Source: Seiridium cupressi (lineage: Eukaryota; Ascomycota; Sordariomycetes; Amphisphaeriales; Sporocadaceae). From it: a DNA stretch of 64,000 nt. Shown piece after piece: positions 33,793-44,610 of the stretch (positions are counted from its first letter, which is position 1; each line of letters opens with the position of its first letter). Position numbers and translations under genes: made by a program. The notes below the pieces were generated by a model. The model did no database searches. It saw only the letters and a list, made by a program, of their open reading frames with translations, and had not been told where the DNA came from. Where the stretch lies: the NCBI GenBank assembly GCA_036674765.1, contig JARVKI010000018.1, positions 1-64,000 of the forward strand, written 5' to 3'.

Positions 33793-35084
33793 ATGGAACT
33801 GAGGCAAGAAGAGGTTGAGGGCCTCTATCCGACGCTTCAGTAAGTTGTCATATTCTTTCCCTAACAGCTCTTCCTAAAATTGTGGGCAGCCTTGTCTCCA
33901 ACAAACCCCAATTCTACTGACACAGAATATGCAGCCCACTCAAGATCTTCGATTTGGCAAAGTCCGAAGGCCGATATGTCCATGCATGCGCACCCATGGT
34001 GCGTTATAGCAAGGTACTTCACTCCAAATTGGTCTCATTCATCGGAGTCGCCTATTGACCATCGAATGCACAGCTCGCTTTCAGACAGGTAGTGCATCAC
34101 TATGGAACAGACCTCTGCTGGTCGCCCATGATCCTGGCCAAGGAGTTCAACCGGAGCCCCGTCGCCAGGGACAGCGACCTGACCGTATCGACCTTGGGTG
34201 CGCAGCCGCCCACCATCGTGCAGTTCGGGTCCAACTCGCCCCTCGAGCTTTCGAGGGCCGCGACGCTGGCCGCGCCTTTCGCGAATGGCGTGGATCTGAA
34301 CTGCGGGTGCCCGCAGTCGTGGGCATGTGCGGAAACCCTGGGCGCCGCGCTCATGGACCGCCGGGAGCTCGTGAGAGATATGGTGATGGAGACGCGGGCC
34401 CTGTTGCGGAATGACGGGTGGGCAGTGGACAAGGAGGCCTCGATCAACGACCCTAAGGGCCGCAGCGTGAGTGTCAAAATCCGAGTCCACAAGGACCTGC
34501 GGAAAACGATGGATTTCATCACCACCGTGCTCGGCGATGTGAGCAGTGGCGGCCGGAACATCGACTGGCTGACCATCCATCCACGGACAAAGAGCACGCC
34601 ATCGAGGACTCCAATCAGCCTCGAGGCTCTGGAAATACTGACGGAGAAATACGGGAAAGATGTGCCGATCTTGGTCAGCGGGGATGTCTTCACGCTCAGC
34701 ACGCTGCCGTATACATCGCACCTCGTCGAGCCAGCGCCGACGTTTACTTCATCCTCGATCGACTCCGCTCCAGAATCCGAGGCACGGCGTACGAAACCGA
34801 ACCTTCCCAACCTGCGCGGCATGATGTCCGCGCGCGCACTCCTCGCGAACCCAGCGCTCTTTGCGGGCCACGAGACATGTCCATGGGAGGCAGTGGACCT
34901 GTTCCTCGAAAAGGTGGCGAAAGCCCCTCTGCCTCTGAAGTTGGCAATCCACCATCTGGGGGAGATGACGGGACCGGGCTACGGGCCCGACAAGAAGTCT
35001 CTGCTTAGCAAAAAAGAGCGAATGAAGCTGGTGGAATGCTCGAATTGGATCGATGTACTGGATACTCTGCACGAGCTCAGATAG
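33793..35084 (+). CDS. DUS4: tRNA-dihydrouridine synthase, DUS4 type
   Basis: Exons 33793-33839, 33935-34013 and 34074-35084 give 378 aa. Exon 1 is short and the least certain part; exon 2 carries HACAPMVRYSK, which joins LAFRQ of exon 3. Then follow YGTDLCWSPMILAKEFNRSP, the catalytic-Cys motif VDLNCGCPQSWA, VSVKIRVHKD with a phosphate-binding Lys, and PILVSGDVFT for FMN binding, ending in the MMSARALLANPALFAG block. DUS4 reduces uridine 20a/20b in the D-loop of tRNA using FMN and NADPH. The His motif reads TIHPRTKS where most family members have HGRT, a possibly notable Gly-to-Pro change. The C-terminal helical domain is present. Confidence 0.92.
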
Positions 35085-35805
35085 GATAAAGGATGACCAA
35101 CAACGCCCTAAATAAAATAGAACTATGAAACTACATACCGTTTGGGAGAGCTGGCAATACCGAGCATGAAAATAACGTCACAGCAAGAAGTGCGTCATGC
35201 AGAAGCCCGAAGCACGGTCGAAATTTGCCTACAGTGAATCAGATACTGGCGTGGCACATCGTGAACACAAATCCGTGGTCTTTTTTGAGAAGATGGAATG
35301 AGAGGTTGCCGCCCGAAGCCGAGCTTTTAGTGGTGACTAGATATGAACAGCCAGGGTAGTAAAGAGACAGTAACGAAGACAAGAGAATGGTAACGAGTTC
35401 AATGGGCACACCACGATACAACAAGAGATTAAATTTCAACCGTGTCCATGACCCATCCCTGATATTTAGGTTTCACGACAAGGCATAGCTTTAAGAGAAA
35501 GCTGCTGGATTGGGAGAACTGGCAAGGAACGCTCGAGATGATTATTACACATCTTATTGATAGTATTATGCAGCCTAGAAGTCTATTTCAGGGCTACGGT
35601 TCATATCGGTATTGCACCGGAACGCTTCCCTCTTTCGGTCGACTCCGTCTCAATGGGTATACTTCCTATACAGCGAAACCCTTCACTGTAGCCTGTAACG
35701 TACACCGAAAAACATGATGTCTGTGCTGAAAATGCTCGACCGATGAATGACCCCAAACTCCATAGCCAAGACTGCCTATAATCGTAGGCTCTGCCATCCG
35801 AACGC
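35085..35805. other. Intergenic region downstream of DUS4
   Basis: About 700 bp between convergent transcription units. No gene or repeat was recognised. It probably contains the 3' UTRs of DUS4 and of the cyclin gene. Confidence 0.5.
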
Positions 35806-36375
35806 CTACTCATCTGCTTTCCCGTCGGAAAGATCCTTATACTTAGTATACAAAGCCTCAAGAGCTTTGAGGTTCGTTCTTGAGGCCGAGCCTGCCGTCA
35901 ATGGCGCATTCCGATGTCGTTTTTCCTAGCTATCGTCGCTTTCATTTGTCACTGCGTCATCAGGGATGCCGGCATCGACCATACCCGCGTCAGACATGGC
36001 TCCAGTATTGGCGTTGCGCGACTAGAGGCCCGTATCCGTCTCTGGGTAATCGGCAATTGTAGCTTTCGCTTCAGGAGGTACCTCCGGCTCCGAGTATACG
36101 GAGCTAACTCTGGGCGAATGTGCGTGATCAGGTGAGCCACACTCGGGAAGTGCCGTCGGACCTGCCATTGGGGAAGGCGTTGTGCCTGGGCTCACAGGCA
36201 ACCCTCTTGGCGTAGGCACATAGTCATATTGACGGATTTCACCATTCTTGCTGGCCTCTCGGCTCTCTGAAGAGGTTCCACTTGGCGAGGCAGATGTCGG
36301 TTTAGATGATACCAGATTACGCTCTTCAGCTCTTGAAGTATCGACTGAGAGTGACGGCGAGCCAGAACCGGAGCT
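35806..36375 (-). other. Coding-like extension of the cyclin frame behind in-frame TAG codons
   Basis: Directly after the cyclin stop (TAG, 36378-36376) the same frame stays coding-like for about 189 codons. It is interrupted only by TAG at 36024-36022 and 35928-35926 and ends at TAG 35808-35806. No TAA or TGA occurs in the frame. The translation is Ser/Pro/Glu-rich, like the preceding cyclin tail (EERNLVSSKPTSASPSGTSS, VPTPRGLPVSPGTTPSP). It ends in a helical, charged stretch (LKALEALYTKYKDLSDGKAD). Splicing, stop-codon readthrough or C-to-T decay of CAG codons are the options; see findings. Confidence 0.6.
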
Positions 36376-37791
36376 CTACTCCTGTACCTCACCCTCGTCG
36401 TCACTACTCATACGTTGCCGCTTCTGTTCTCGTGTTTCGGACAATGACTCAACATCTCGTCGTTTCGAAGGGCTGACCAAGCCGTTACCATTTGGAATAG
36501 AATGAATAGCAGGGTTGTTTGCCGCCTCCTTCAGAGCTACGTCAGAATCCCCGGGTGCTTGCGAAGCTTCCTCCGCTGCGGCTGACACAGCTTCTCGGCT
36601 ATCAGTTCCGTTAGTCCTGACCTTGGGGCTCTGAGTACCGCGGTCTGTGAGCGGCGTAGGGTTGGTGCTTGAGCCGTCTCCAGCTTTACGAGAATGATCG
36701 AGTTTGAACTCGGGGCTTCCCTGGTAAGGATTCTCCTTGTCGGATTTCCTCAGCGGGTTTTCGTGATAGAATGCGCGTAAAACCTCAACAGCCCGAGCGA
36801 TCTTGCTCTCGTCAGCCTCCAAGTAAACCCACCACGACTTCCCATTGATGTCGTCGATCTGCTCCTTCGCGTAAATGGAACTGAAGAAGATGCTACCGAT
36901 CGCAATATCTCGGGCATCCATCAACAGTGGGAGGTGGGTGAGGCAGGAGTCGTTCAAAAAGGCCCATGCAGCATGCCTCAGTGCTTTGTTGTGGATGCAG
37001 CCAATACGCTCGAGTGACTTGTACAGCTGAGAATAGGGATTGTCTATCATCAGGTCAAATGTCAACTTCTCGAGCATGATTTCCTCGTTGTGCAGGATAC
37101 TATCCCGCCAACGCCAGTAATCTTTGGACTGCTCATCAATGATGAGCTTGGCGTTCTTCTGGGCAACCCTGGCAACAGCGATGATGATATCCTTCGTCTT
37201 GCGACAGTTCTCCTCAGTCTTGTTCGCTAGGAAGAGTGCGGTTGCTGCAATGTTCTATGGTAGTGCCATGTCAGTCGCAGTGTCGTAGCGTTGGGCCACA
37301 AGACTTACGTAGTGGTGAATGCCGCCCCTCTCCTCCGCCAGGCCTATGCGCATGTAAAAGCGATGGAAATAAACGCCCGCAACGTAAAGTGTCGTCTGAG
37401 GCAACTGCAAAAGCGCACCGGCCTGGTAGATGAAATTTACGCCCTTTGCGCGCCTTAGTCTCTCCTCGGCTGGGTGCAAGCCCTCGATGATGCTTGGGGT
37501 GCCCAGGACCTCGTCATCGGTAAAGATCCATTGATTCTCAGCCATCTTGGCCTGGTCGGGCGTCGTCTGGGACGTGGACTGGCCGGTGCTGCGTTGCGAT
37601 GAGTGCTGTTTCGGGGACGAGCTGCGCGTGGGGTGGCGGAGGTGTGTAGGGGGTGACGGCACGGCGGGCGGCACGTCGCGTCGCTTTGTAGGCGACTTGG
37701 AGGGCCGACTAGGTGCGCCGGTATTGACAGGTCTCGATGGCGGCTGGTAGGCCTCGCGACCGGGCGGGCGGTATCTGTCGATGCTAGCCAT
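36376..37791 (-). CDS. Transcription-type cyclin (cyclin K/T, Pch1/Ctk2-like)
   Basis: Exons 37791-37309 and 37254-36376 give 453 aa up to the first TAG. The 54-bp intron is phase 0. Residues 1 to about 85 are Pro/Ser-rich and disordered. The cyclin box begins at WIFTDDEVLGTPSIIEGL, with the typical ERLRRAKGVNFIYQAGALLQ, and continues over the splice with NIAATALFLANKTEENCRKT. The second cyclin fold includes KLTFDLMIDNPY. Such cyclins pair with Cdk9- or Ctk1-type kinases that phosphorylate the RNA polymerase II C-terminal domain in the nucleus. Which subtype this is cannot be settled from sequence alone. The C-terminal tail is acidic and basic mixed (SKRRDVESLSETREQKRQRM). The stop at 36376 may not be the true protein end. 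Confidence 0.88.
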
Positions 37792-38308
37792 CGTCCCTGC
37801 GGTGTTTGGGTTCGTTCGTGCCTCGCAGACAAAGATGGTTGAGCAGGTGTTCGCTTAGTGAAGCTGGTCAAGACAGGTCGTGGGCTTTGTATCAAGGTGG
37901 TCGCTGGTGGTTGTCATTGGCAAATAGGACCATGTAGGCATGTAGAAGGAGGACGGCAAGTGAAGTCAAGGTGAAGACGAACGTTGTTGGGTCAGCGACG
38001 ATTGCAGCCGGGACGTTATCCGGGCAACTTCGTACTTAGGTACGCTTGCAATGCACTCACTTAACTTACTCGTGGATCGCCCTTTGATCTTTCAATCCTG
38101 GCTTTGGTGGCACAGACTGGCCCGTGCACCTCTGAATGGATGGGTGGAGGATTGTGGGGTACGGTCGGAATTCAACAGCTTCACTTTAATCGACGCCTCT
38201 GGAAGTGGCCGTGTGAGGCTGCTGACTACATGTAGTTGGTGCAAGGCACAATAATGCAATCATCTCTTGTCCTGGGTATCTATCTAGATGTTGCTGGACA
38301 CTGACGCC
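37792..38308. other. Intergenic region between cyclin gene and PRP4
   Basis: About 500 bp upstream of the cyclin gene and downstream of PRP4 (both minus strand). It should hold the cyclin promoter; no motif was recognised. Confidence 0.5.
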
Positions 38309-39949
38309 TCACAGCGCCTCGCCATCGTTACGTCCCCAAAGTTTCACTGTTCGATCGTGTCCACCACTTACAATCCACTTGGCATCCCGACTTACATCCA
38401 CACTCGCAACCGGGCCTGTATGCCCATCGAGTGTCGAGATCAACGACCAGTCGTCTGCCGAGAAGACTTTTACTTTCTTGTCGAATCCGGCCGTCACGAA
38501 GAACGTGCTCGTCTTCTTCGGCAGCTGGTTGCCTTTGTCATCCAACCCCGGTGTCACAGCACCGTCGAGCGGATCATCTGCTCCCTTGTACCATCTTAGG
38601 TCCGCTACTGCGCTTGTATGAGCACCAATTCCGCCTGTCCTGGCCACCTTCCTGACATCCCAGCATTTCACCCATCCGTCAGCCGAGGCCGTCAGGAGTC
38701 GATGCCCATCAGAACTCCAATCTAGCCCATATATAGGTTTGCTGTGGCCATCCAGGTGCCCGTCCAGGATCATAATAGTTCTTCCCGACCGTAGATCCCA
38801 TATCCGTCCGACGCTGTCCTGTCCTGCGCTTGCCAGTAGAGAACCATCTGTGTTGAAGCTGACTGTGAAAACGCCCTTGGAATGGCCTTCCTGTAGCTGT
38901 AGCTCTGATGAGGTCTCCACGTCCCATAACCTCCATGTCGTGTCCTCGCTAGCGCTAGCAAGGTACCGACCCGATGGGTGGAATTCCACTCTGCATACCC
39001 TTTGCGCATGTCCTTGGAGTGATGTTAGAGGCGTGTCCTTTGTCAGGCTCCAAAGGTTAACCTGTCCTTCTGCACCCCCGGACGCCAGGTTGACTGAGTC
39101 TGGACTGACTCCCGATTCCGGCAGAGTTGCGCCGGGGAACCAGCTTATTCCACCAATTTTGTTGGTATGACCTCGAAGTGTGCCCTTCTCCTCCATGGTC
39201 GGTATTTCGATGAGCTTGATGCTGCCACCCCAATTGCCTGCCGCTACCATGCCCCCGTTTGGTGATATCCGTGTCATGCTAACGTGCCTGTCTCCTGCTG
39301 TTTGACTGCCTTGCAACTCAAAGGCCTGTAATCGCTCCCTAACTTGCTTCCGAAATTTGACGTGCGTGCGCAACTGGATATTGCTGTCTTCTTTCAAACT
39401 CGCGAGTCGTTTCTTGGCTCGCGGCAAGGAGTATCTGGCGATGTCTTGCCTTGCGCGCAGTAGCTCGTCGCTGCCTTGTGTGTAGAATTCCTCGTCCTGG
39501 TCTTGCTCGTCGTCGTCCGAGGGCGCATCTTCCATGTCCACATCAGCTGCCTCCCCCGACGCAGCGGCCCGTTCCACTTGTACGGTCATGAGCTCTCGCA
39601 GCCTGTCTCTCCTATCTGCAGGGCCCTCGCCAAAGAGCGTAATGGGCTCGCCCAGCTCTCGCAGCTTCGCCCGCACGCGTCCATCGTCAGTGGGAACTGC
39701 TATGCTTGCCGCTAGACGTTTGCGGTCGAACTGTGAGAGGATAGCCGATGCTTTCTCTGGCGCTATGCCAGCGCTGGCCGAAGGTAGATCGTAGTCATGG
39801 TCCGCGGGGACATCTTCGAGACTGATACCTCGGCTCTGCTTGCGATGATGGGTGTTAGTGGCTGCTTTCATGTCTGTGTGGATATATGGAGAGATGGTAC
39901 TGACTTCTTGGGCCTCTTCTACATATGCTTGACGCGACGGGTGCATCAT
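38309..39949 (-). CDS. PRP4: U4/U6 small nuclear ribonucleoprotein PRP4 (WD40)
   Basis: The frame is open throughout (546 codons), but 39904-39839 is most likely a 66-bp intron: it starts GTCAGT, has CTAAC 18 nt before the end and finishes in CGCAAG. Its removal joins EEAQE to [17 protein letters not shown] and gives 524 aa. The N-terminal part contains the PRP4 motif ([20 protein letters not shown]) and the SFM-like helix ([18 protein letters not shown]). Six to seven WD40 repeats follow, for example [20 protein letters not shown] and [16 protein letters not shown]4 binds PRP3 in the U4/U6 di-snRNP and is needed for tri-snRNP assembly in the nucleus. It is a housekeeping gene of normal size. 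Confidence 0.94.
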   Translation of the reverse strand: MMHPSRQAYVEEAQEVSTISPYIHTDMKAATNTHHRKQSRGISLEDVPADHDYDLPSASAGIAPEKASAILSQFDRKRLAASIAVPTDDGRVRAKLRELGEPITLFGEGPADRRDRLRELMTVQVERAAASGEAADVDMEDAPSDDDEQDQDEEFYTQGSDELLRARQDIARYSLPRAKKRLASLKEDSNIQLRTHVKFRKQVRERLQAFELQGSQTAGDRHVSMTRISPNGGMVAAGNWGGSIKLIEIPTMEEKGTLRGHTNKIGGISWFPGATLPESGVSPDSVNLASGGAEGQVNLWSLTKDTPLTSLQGHAQRVCRVEFHPSGRYLASASEDTTWRLWDVETSSELQLQEGHSKGVFTVSFNTDGSLLASAGQDSVGRIWDLRSGRTIMILDGHLDGHSKPIYGLDWSSDGHRLLTASADGWVKCWDVRKVARTGGIGAHTSAVADLRWYKGADDPLDGAVTPGLDDKGNQLPKKTSTFFVTAGFDKKVKVFSADDWSLISTLDGHTGPVASVDVSRDAKWIVSGGHDRTVKLWGRNDGEAL

Positions 39950-40685
39950 CTTGGCAACGGTCCTGAGGAATTGTGCAAAAGCGCTGCGGTTACATGAAGC
40001 TCGTGAAAGCCGGCGAAGCTCGCAAAGGAAAGCTCAAAATTTAGTGGGGCTTTCCCGTCTAGTGGCCAATGCTCTCTACCGACGCTGCCAGCTACTAAAC
40101 TGAAGCACCATAAATGCCGTATGACCCCGGCTTGTGCTCCTTGCAGATATCCTTTTAGGCTTGTGATCATAAATCTTGATTGTTGGATAGGATTGGTTCT
40201 TATCAATCTGTCTTATAATGAAAAAAAAAAGCTCAAGCACTGATTGCTCGATATCACACGCTTTCCAAGTAGGTCTTAGTCTGTGGTACAAGAGGTCAGT
40301 ACCTATTATGTTCCTTGAGTATCGGGGGCAGTAACGCCTCGATCCTTCTCCAGTCCTATGCTCGGATGTCTTATTAATACAATGTAGTAGAGAACGACAG
40401 CGTACCGTTCAATTTTGACTTATTATGGGCGTACGCTATGTCGCATTGGATTGCGTTATATCACTATTATAATATCCACCACCGATTTTTTTATAAAAAG
40501 AATTTACAATTTCCTTTTTTTTCTTCTTCTTTTTTTTTTCTATAGTTAAAGATCTTTTATATATAATTTCATATTATAATAACTAAGAGAATACTTTTAT
40601 GACTTTTATATGTCATTATTCATTACACTTCTGCGCTGGATACTTTGGCTTGAATATGACGGCACAGCAATCCTTTCGCCAGTAT
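39950..40685. other. Intergenic region with AT-rich tract
   Basis: It carries the PRP4 promoter and the 3' end of the alpha-galactosidase gene. A strongly AT-rich stretch with long T/C runs lies at about 40480-40600, resembling in composition the AT-rich CPA2 intron but without obvious sequence identity. No gene is seen. Confidence 0.5.
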
Positions 40686-42701
40686 CTACTCAAAAACCTC
40701 GAAGCCAACCAAGTCCGGGGCCAGGTTATCTCCCACGGCTGCAAAAACGACTTGATTGCCTGCCCCTTCTGTGAAGCCATCCACTTCGATTAGGAGCCGT
40801 CCAGTATCAGACCAGTCGCCACCACTGATCGGGAACGCCCACCTCTTCGCTTCCCCTCCATTCACGCTAATGGTCGCGTTTCGAGTGTTGTCGCCCCAGT
40901 CCCAGGCTGTAGCGAGCGCGATGTCGTAGTTGATGAAATCGACACCCAGCAACTTCGCACCAGACGTCGAAGCGGAAACAGAAGAAAAGGTGACAGAGCT
41001 TGAGGTTTCGGGATAGATATCACTTACTTTCTGGCCTGTAGGGAGACAAGTGTTTGATGAGCATGACACAATCGCGGCTTGTCCGGACAAAGTGCCCGAT
41101 GTTGCTGTGTAATACCCTGATGACTGAGGTGTGGTCGTGGAGAACTCGATATTGGACAGGACCAAGAGTTTCAGTTCGTGTCCGTCCAGGTCAAAGGCCT
41201 GGGAGCCGGTCAGAGTACCCAGGTCCGTGGCTGCCCACACATCCCGGGCGCTTGCGGACGCTACACCAAGAACGGAGACAAGATCGAGAGTAACGCATTG
41301 GGAGTCGTTTCTCCAGTTTGAGATGCCGACTACAATGCGAGAATTTGACAGGTTGCCTGCCCAGAGATCGTATTCCTCCTCAGTATACCGGCGGGCTAAC
41401 TTGGCGGGTTCGCCCAACGCGTCTTGGTTGATGGCGATGACCTCGGCGTTGGACAGAATATCGAGAGACTCTTGTGGAGTAAGAGAGACATCTATGGCCG
41501 CTCCAATGCCAAGGGGTGACTTATTGATAGCCCACAAGCCAAAGTGGAAGCGTTCCTCTTCGAGTGACAGGGCTTTGAGGCCGACACTGTAACAAGCTGT
41601 GAGCATGCTGCAATAATTTTCAGGGCTGCTATGGGAAGACGTGGTGATGAAACGACCCGCATAGCAGGAACATGATAGCTAGGAATGATATAACACTCAC
41701 ATAAGCATATCCATGTCGGCATAAGCTCCAACTGTGGTGTACCTATAGTACGGAACTACTTCATTCGTGATACGCCATATGCTCCGCCATGCATTGTAGA
41801 TATCATTGCTGATTCTCCACGAATTTCCAATGGCAGAAGCCCTATATCCACTGTTAGTCAATTTCACCCATGTGTCTAGTAGGCTGTCGCTAGATCGAAA
41901 GACTCACCATGCTCCAACGTCTTGGCCGACACCCCACTGACAAACAAAATAGTTGATGTCACGATCCACAGCATCAAGGGCTGCTGCCATAGTCTGAAAG
42001 CGTGCTGGTGATCCTGACTCCGCCGAATCGTAGTCCGCCATTGTGACGTTGTCCACGGGGTAGCAATTGTCATATCTTATTCGATGCTTGTGTTAGCGAC
42101 TCTATACGGCCAGTGGAAACAAGCATTCTAGCCTCACTTCAACGAGTCGCCTTCCCATTCAGCGAAAGTTTCTGCATCAATCTCCTCATAACCTACTAGG
42201 GGGTCAGTCTAAACCTTTCGTATAATTACTCAACCTGGGGCTGCTGCCAGCAACGTATGTTGCATTGGCGCTATTGGCTCTAAAAAGGAGGCGAAAGGAT
42301 AGACACCAACCTAGACTCGCGGGAAGATCTGTGCTTCCGCACTGTAGGTAGCCTCCGCCAGAATAGAGGCCGAATTTCAGCCCCAAACCATGGATAAACT
42401 CGCCCAATGCTTTACCCCCAGAAGGAAACAGGGTTTCGTTGAATTTCATCCTTCCATCGGCATCCCGGTCTCGGGCCGGCCATCCGCAGTCAGTCGTTAC
42501 GTATGTGTATCCGACGTCAGCAAGGCCAAGATCAACCAGTCCTTGAGCGTTGGTCTTGATGATTTCTTCACTGGGGCTACAGCCATAGTGATTGTAGCTG
42601 TTCCATCCCATGGGCGGAGTCGAGGTCCTCGAATTGACAGCATAGGCAGCGGGTAGCAGAGCTGCCGTAGTGGCAAGTAAGTTCCAATATGATGGAGACA
42701 T
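40686..42701 (-). CDS. Secreted alpha-galactosidase, GH27, with C-terminal accessory domain
   Basis: Five exons: 42701-42311, 42192-42138, 42075-41908, 41841-41701 and 41586-40686, giving 551 aa. The introns are 118, 62, 66 and 114 bp. A signal peptide (MSPSYWNLLATTAALLPAAYA) precedes the GH27 barrel. The barrel starts with TPPMGWNSYNHYGC and continues with the substrate-pocket strand YTYVTTDCGWPARDRD. The nucleophile Asp is in LKYDNCY, rebuilt across intron 2, and the acid/base Asp is probably in WRISNDI. DMDMLIVGLKAL is rebuilt across intron 4. After about residue 400 a second beta-rich domain (SSVTFSSVSASTSGAKLLGV, FPISGGDWSD) resembles a carbohydrate-binding module such as CBM35. It resembles Aspergillus AglD. 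The enzyme releases terminal alpha-galactose from galacto-oligosaccharides and galactomannan outside the cell. Confidence 0.93.
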
Positions 42702-44610
42702 CTTGATTTAGTGGGCGATCGCGATGATACTGAGATACAAGGAATCAAACCCGACTGAGGGTATCAGAGCATCCGTCCATATATGCTGGAAGCCCATAGT
42801 CGCGGTGCATACGAATACATTTCAGACTTCGTGACGTATTATAGCGCCCCGCCAGACCTGTACAGGCGCCTAGATACTCGCCACCGGCCCGGGTTTCTCC
42901 ATCCAGTTAACGACTTCGCAAGGCATATGCTGTGGTAAATCTCGGTATTTTCGACCGGTTTTGCGGGGAAGCCGGCTTCGAATACCCCACAGATCCACCA
43001 GTTGCCGTTGATAATGCTTTCCCCGGATCGTCGTTCATAAGCGGGCCTATCATAGAAGGTGCTACCAAGCACTTTATGGTCATGGAGACGAGTGGAAACA
43101 AGATCAGTCATACTATATCAAGTATACCTTAATAATGTTGTAGTAGGGTGGAGAGCCCCCAATATTGGCGGGACGATATAAATCAGCTAGTATTTTGTTT
43201 GCATATTGTTCGAGGTGACGGCGGTTGTACAGCTGAGCTTAATCTTAGACTGAGCTCACGCTCTATATTTCCTAGGTACGCATACTAGCGTGAATGGAAA
43301 AGGCTACCGAGACCGTCTCTCTAATGGTGTAAGCAATTGCTACCTAAGTCATTCAACGTCGGGAATGCCGTCCGCCGTGTACGTGAATCTAGCATTATAA
43401 TAGGTAGCCACATAGATTTCTCTCTACAATCAGTAAATCGTGGGTATACCGAGGCTAAATGCAGGATGGACAGGCATTGGAAGCCAGCATTCCTGCGATT
43501 TGCGCCGCATCACATAGGCGCTTACCTCATGATCAGCACCTGCGTGGCAGCTGGGCCTGATTTCGCAAATGGACAGCGTGTTTCCGGGGTATTGCGGATG
43601 GAGGCCACGTTTGTCTCAGCCTTGACTCGCGGCATAAGCCTTTGTCATTTCCCGCAAGCAGCAGAGTCGAGGCTCCATGTCAGAATAGGAGTGGGAATTG
43701 GCACATCTCAAGTCTCCCAGTCATTGTGACAACGTGTTTGCATGTAGGGTACCTACATGTAGGCATGGAGTACCACGGCGGGAAGCGAACGTCCAAGCTT
43801 GTGTAGCGTTCCCGCATGCCTGCCAGAAGCGGAAGGCACCGAATTAGAGAACACGACTCTGGAGTGCTGCTGTGTCCTCCAGCTCGTTGCAAGAGGACGC
43901 CCAAAGGATGAAGGAAGAGGATTGTGAAACGGCGAAGTCATGATCCATGAGTGGTGTCTTGAATACACTGGAGGAAAGGAGCGGGCATTTCGGGTCGAAC
44001 TCGAGCAAATCTTTACTCGAATGGCCAACGATCAGCGCTAGGTTCGGAAATTCTGCATTGTCAGGGGAAATGGGGCAGCTAAAATTCAGTGGCCCCACAG
44101 GGCTGTTAGTGGGCAGTGGGCTGATGAAAGAAAAACTCTCCCATGGCCATGGCCTGTGCTTGCCGCCAGTGGTGGGCAACAGCGGGCAGCGGGCTGCTGC
44201 TTGTGACCCGGGAGGCTGCGACTTCCTTTTGTCTGTTTGGGCCTTCTTCCTTCCTTTCTCCCTCAACACCACCTTGGGTGATACCACCGCTTCGACCACC
44301 GCCTACCGACCACTGTACAGTCGCCAATGCATATACAAGACTCGCAAGACCTTTTCTTATCTTCGCTTCTCTTCCAGCTCCAGATGCGCGTATCCGCGAA
44401 CCAGAGAATCCACCGATTAGTTTTCGACCCTCGCATCGACGCCGAGCGCCGACGGGCAGGACGATCCAGCCTGCCTTGAATCGGCGTGGGCTGAACGATT
44501 CTAGAGAGGCTGAAAGACCGTCGGAGTGAGCGACGCTCTCTAGAACCCTACGATTAAGAATACGATATAACACCCAAATATCACGCACACCACCCAGGCA
44601 GCCTGTCAGT
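42702..44610. other. Divergent intergenic region
   Basis: About 1.9 kb between the alpha-galactosidase and AGC-kinase genes, holding both promoters. The last 400 bp are C/T-rich on the plus strand and probably form the kinase 5' leader. Some frames are open but show no motifs. Confidence 0.5.

Noticed and set aside
41587..41610. Earlier acceptor for alpha-galactosidase exon 5 (after TTGCAG)
   Set aside because: It also keeps the frame but inserts IMLTACYS before VGLKAL; the later acceptor (TTACAG) gives the family-like DMLIVGLKALS.
44143..44529. Plus-strand frame upstream of the AGC kinase
   Set aside because: C/T-rich leader sequence, open on both strands, no motif; probably promoter or 5' UTR.
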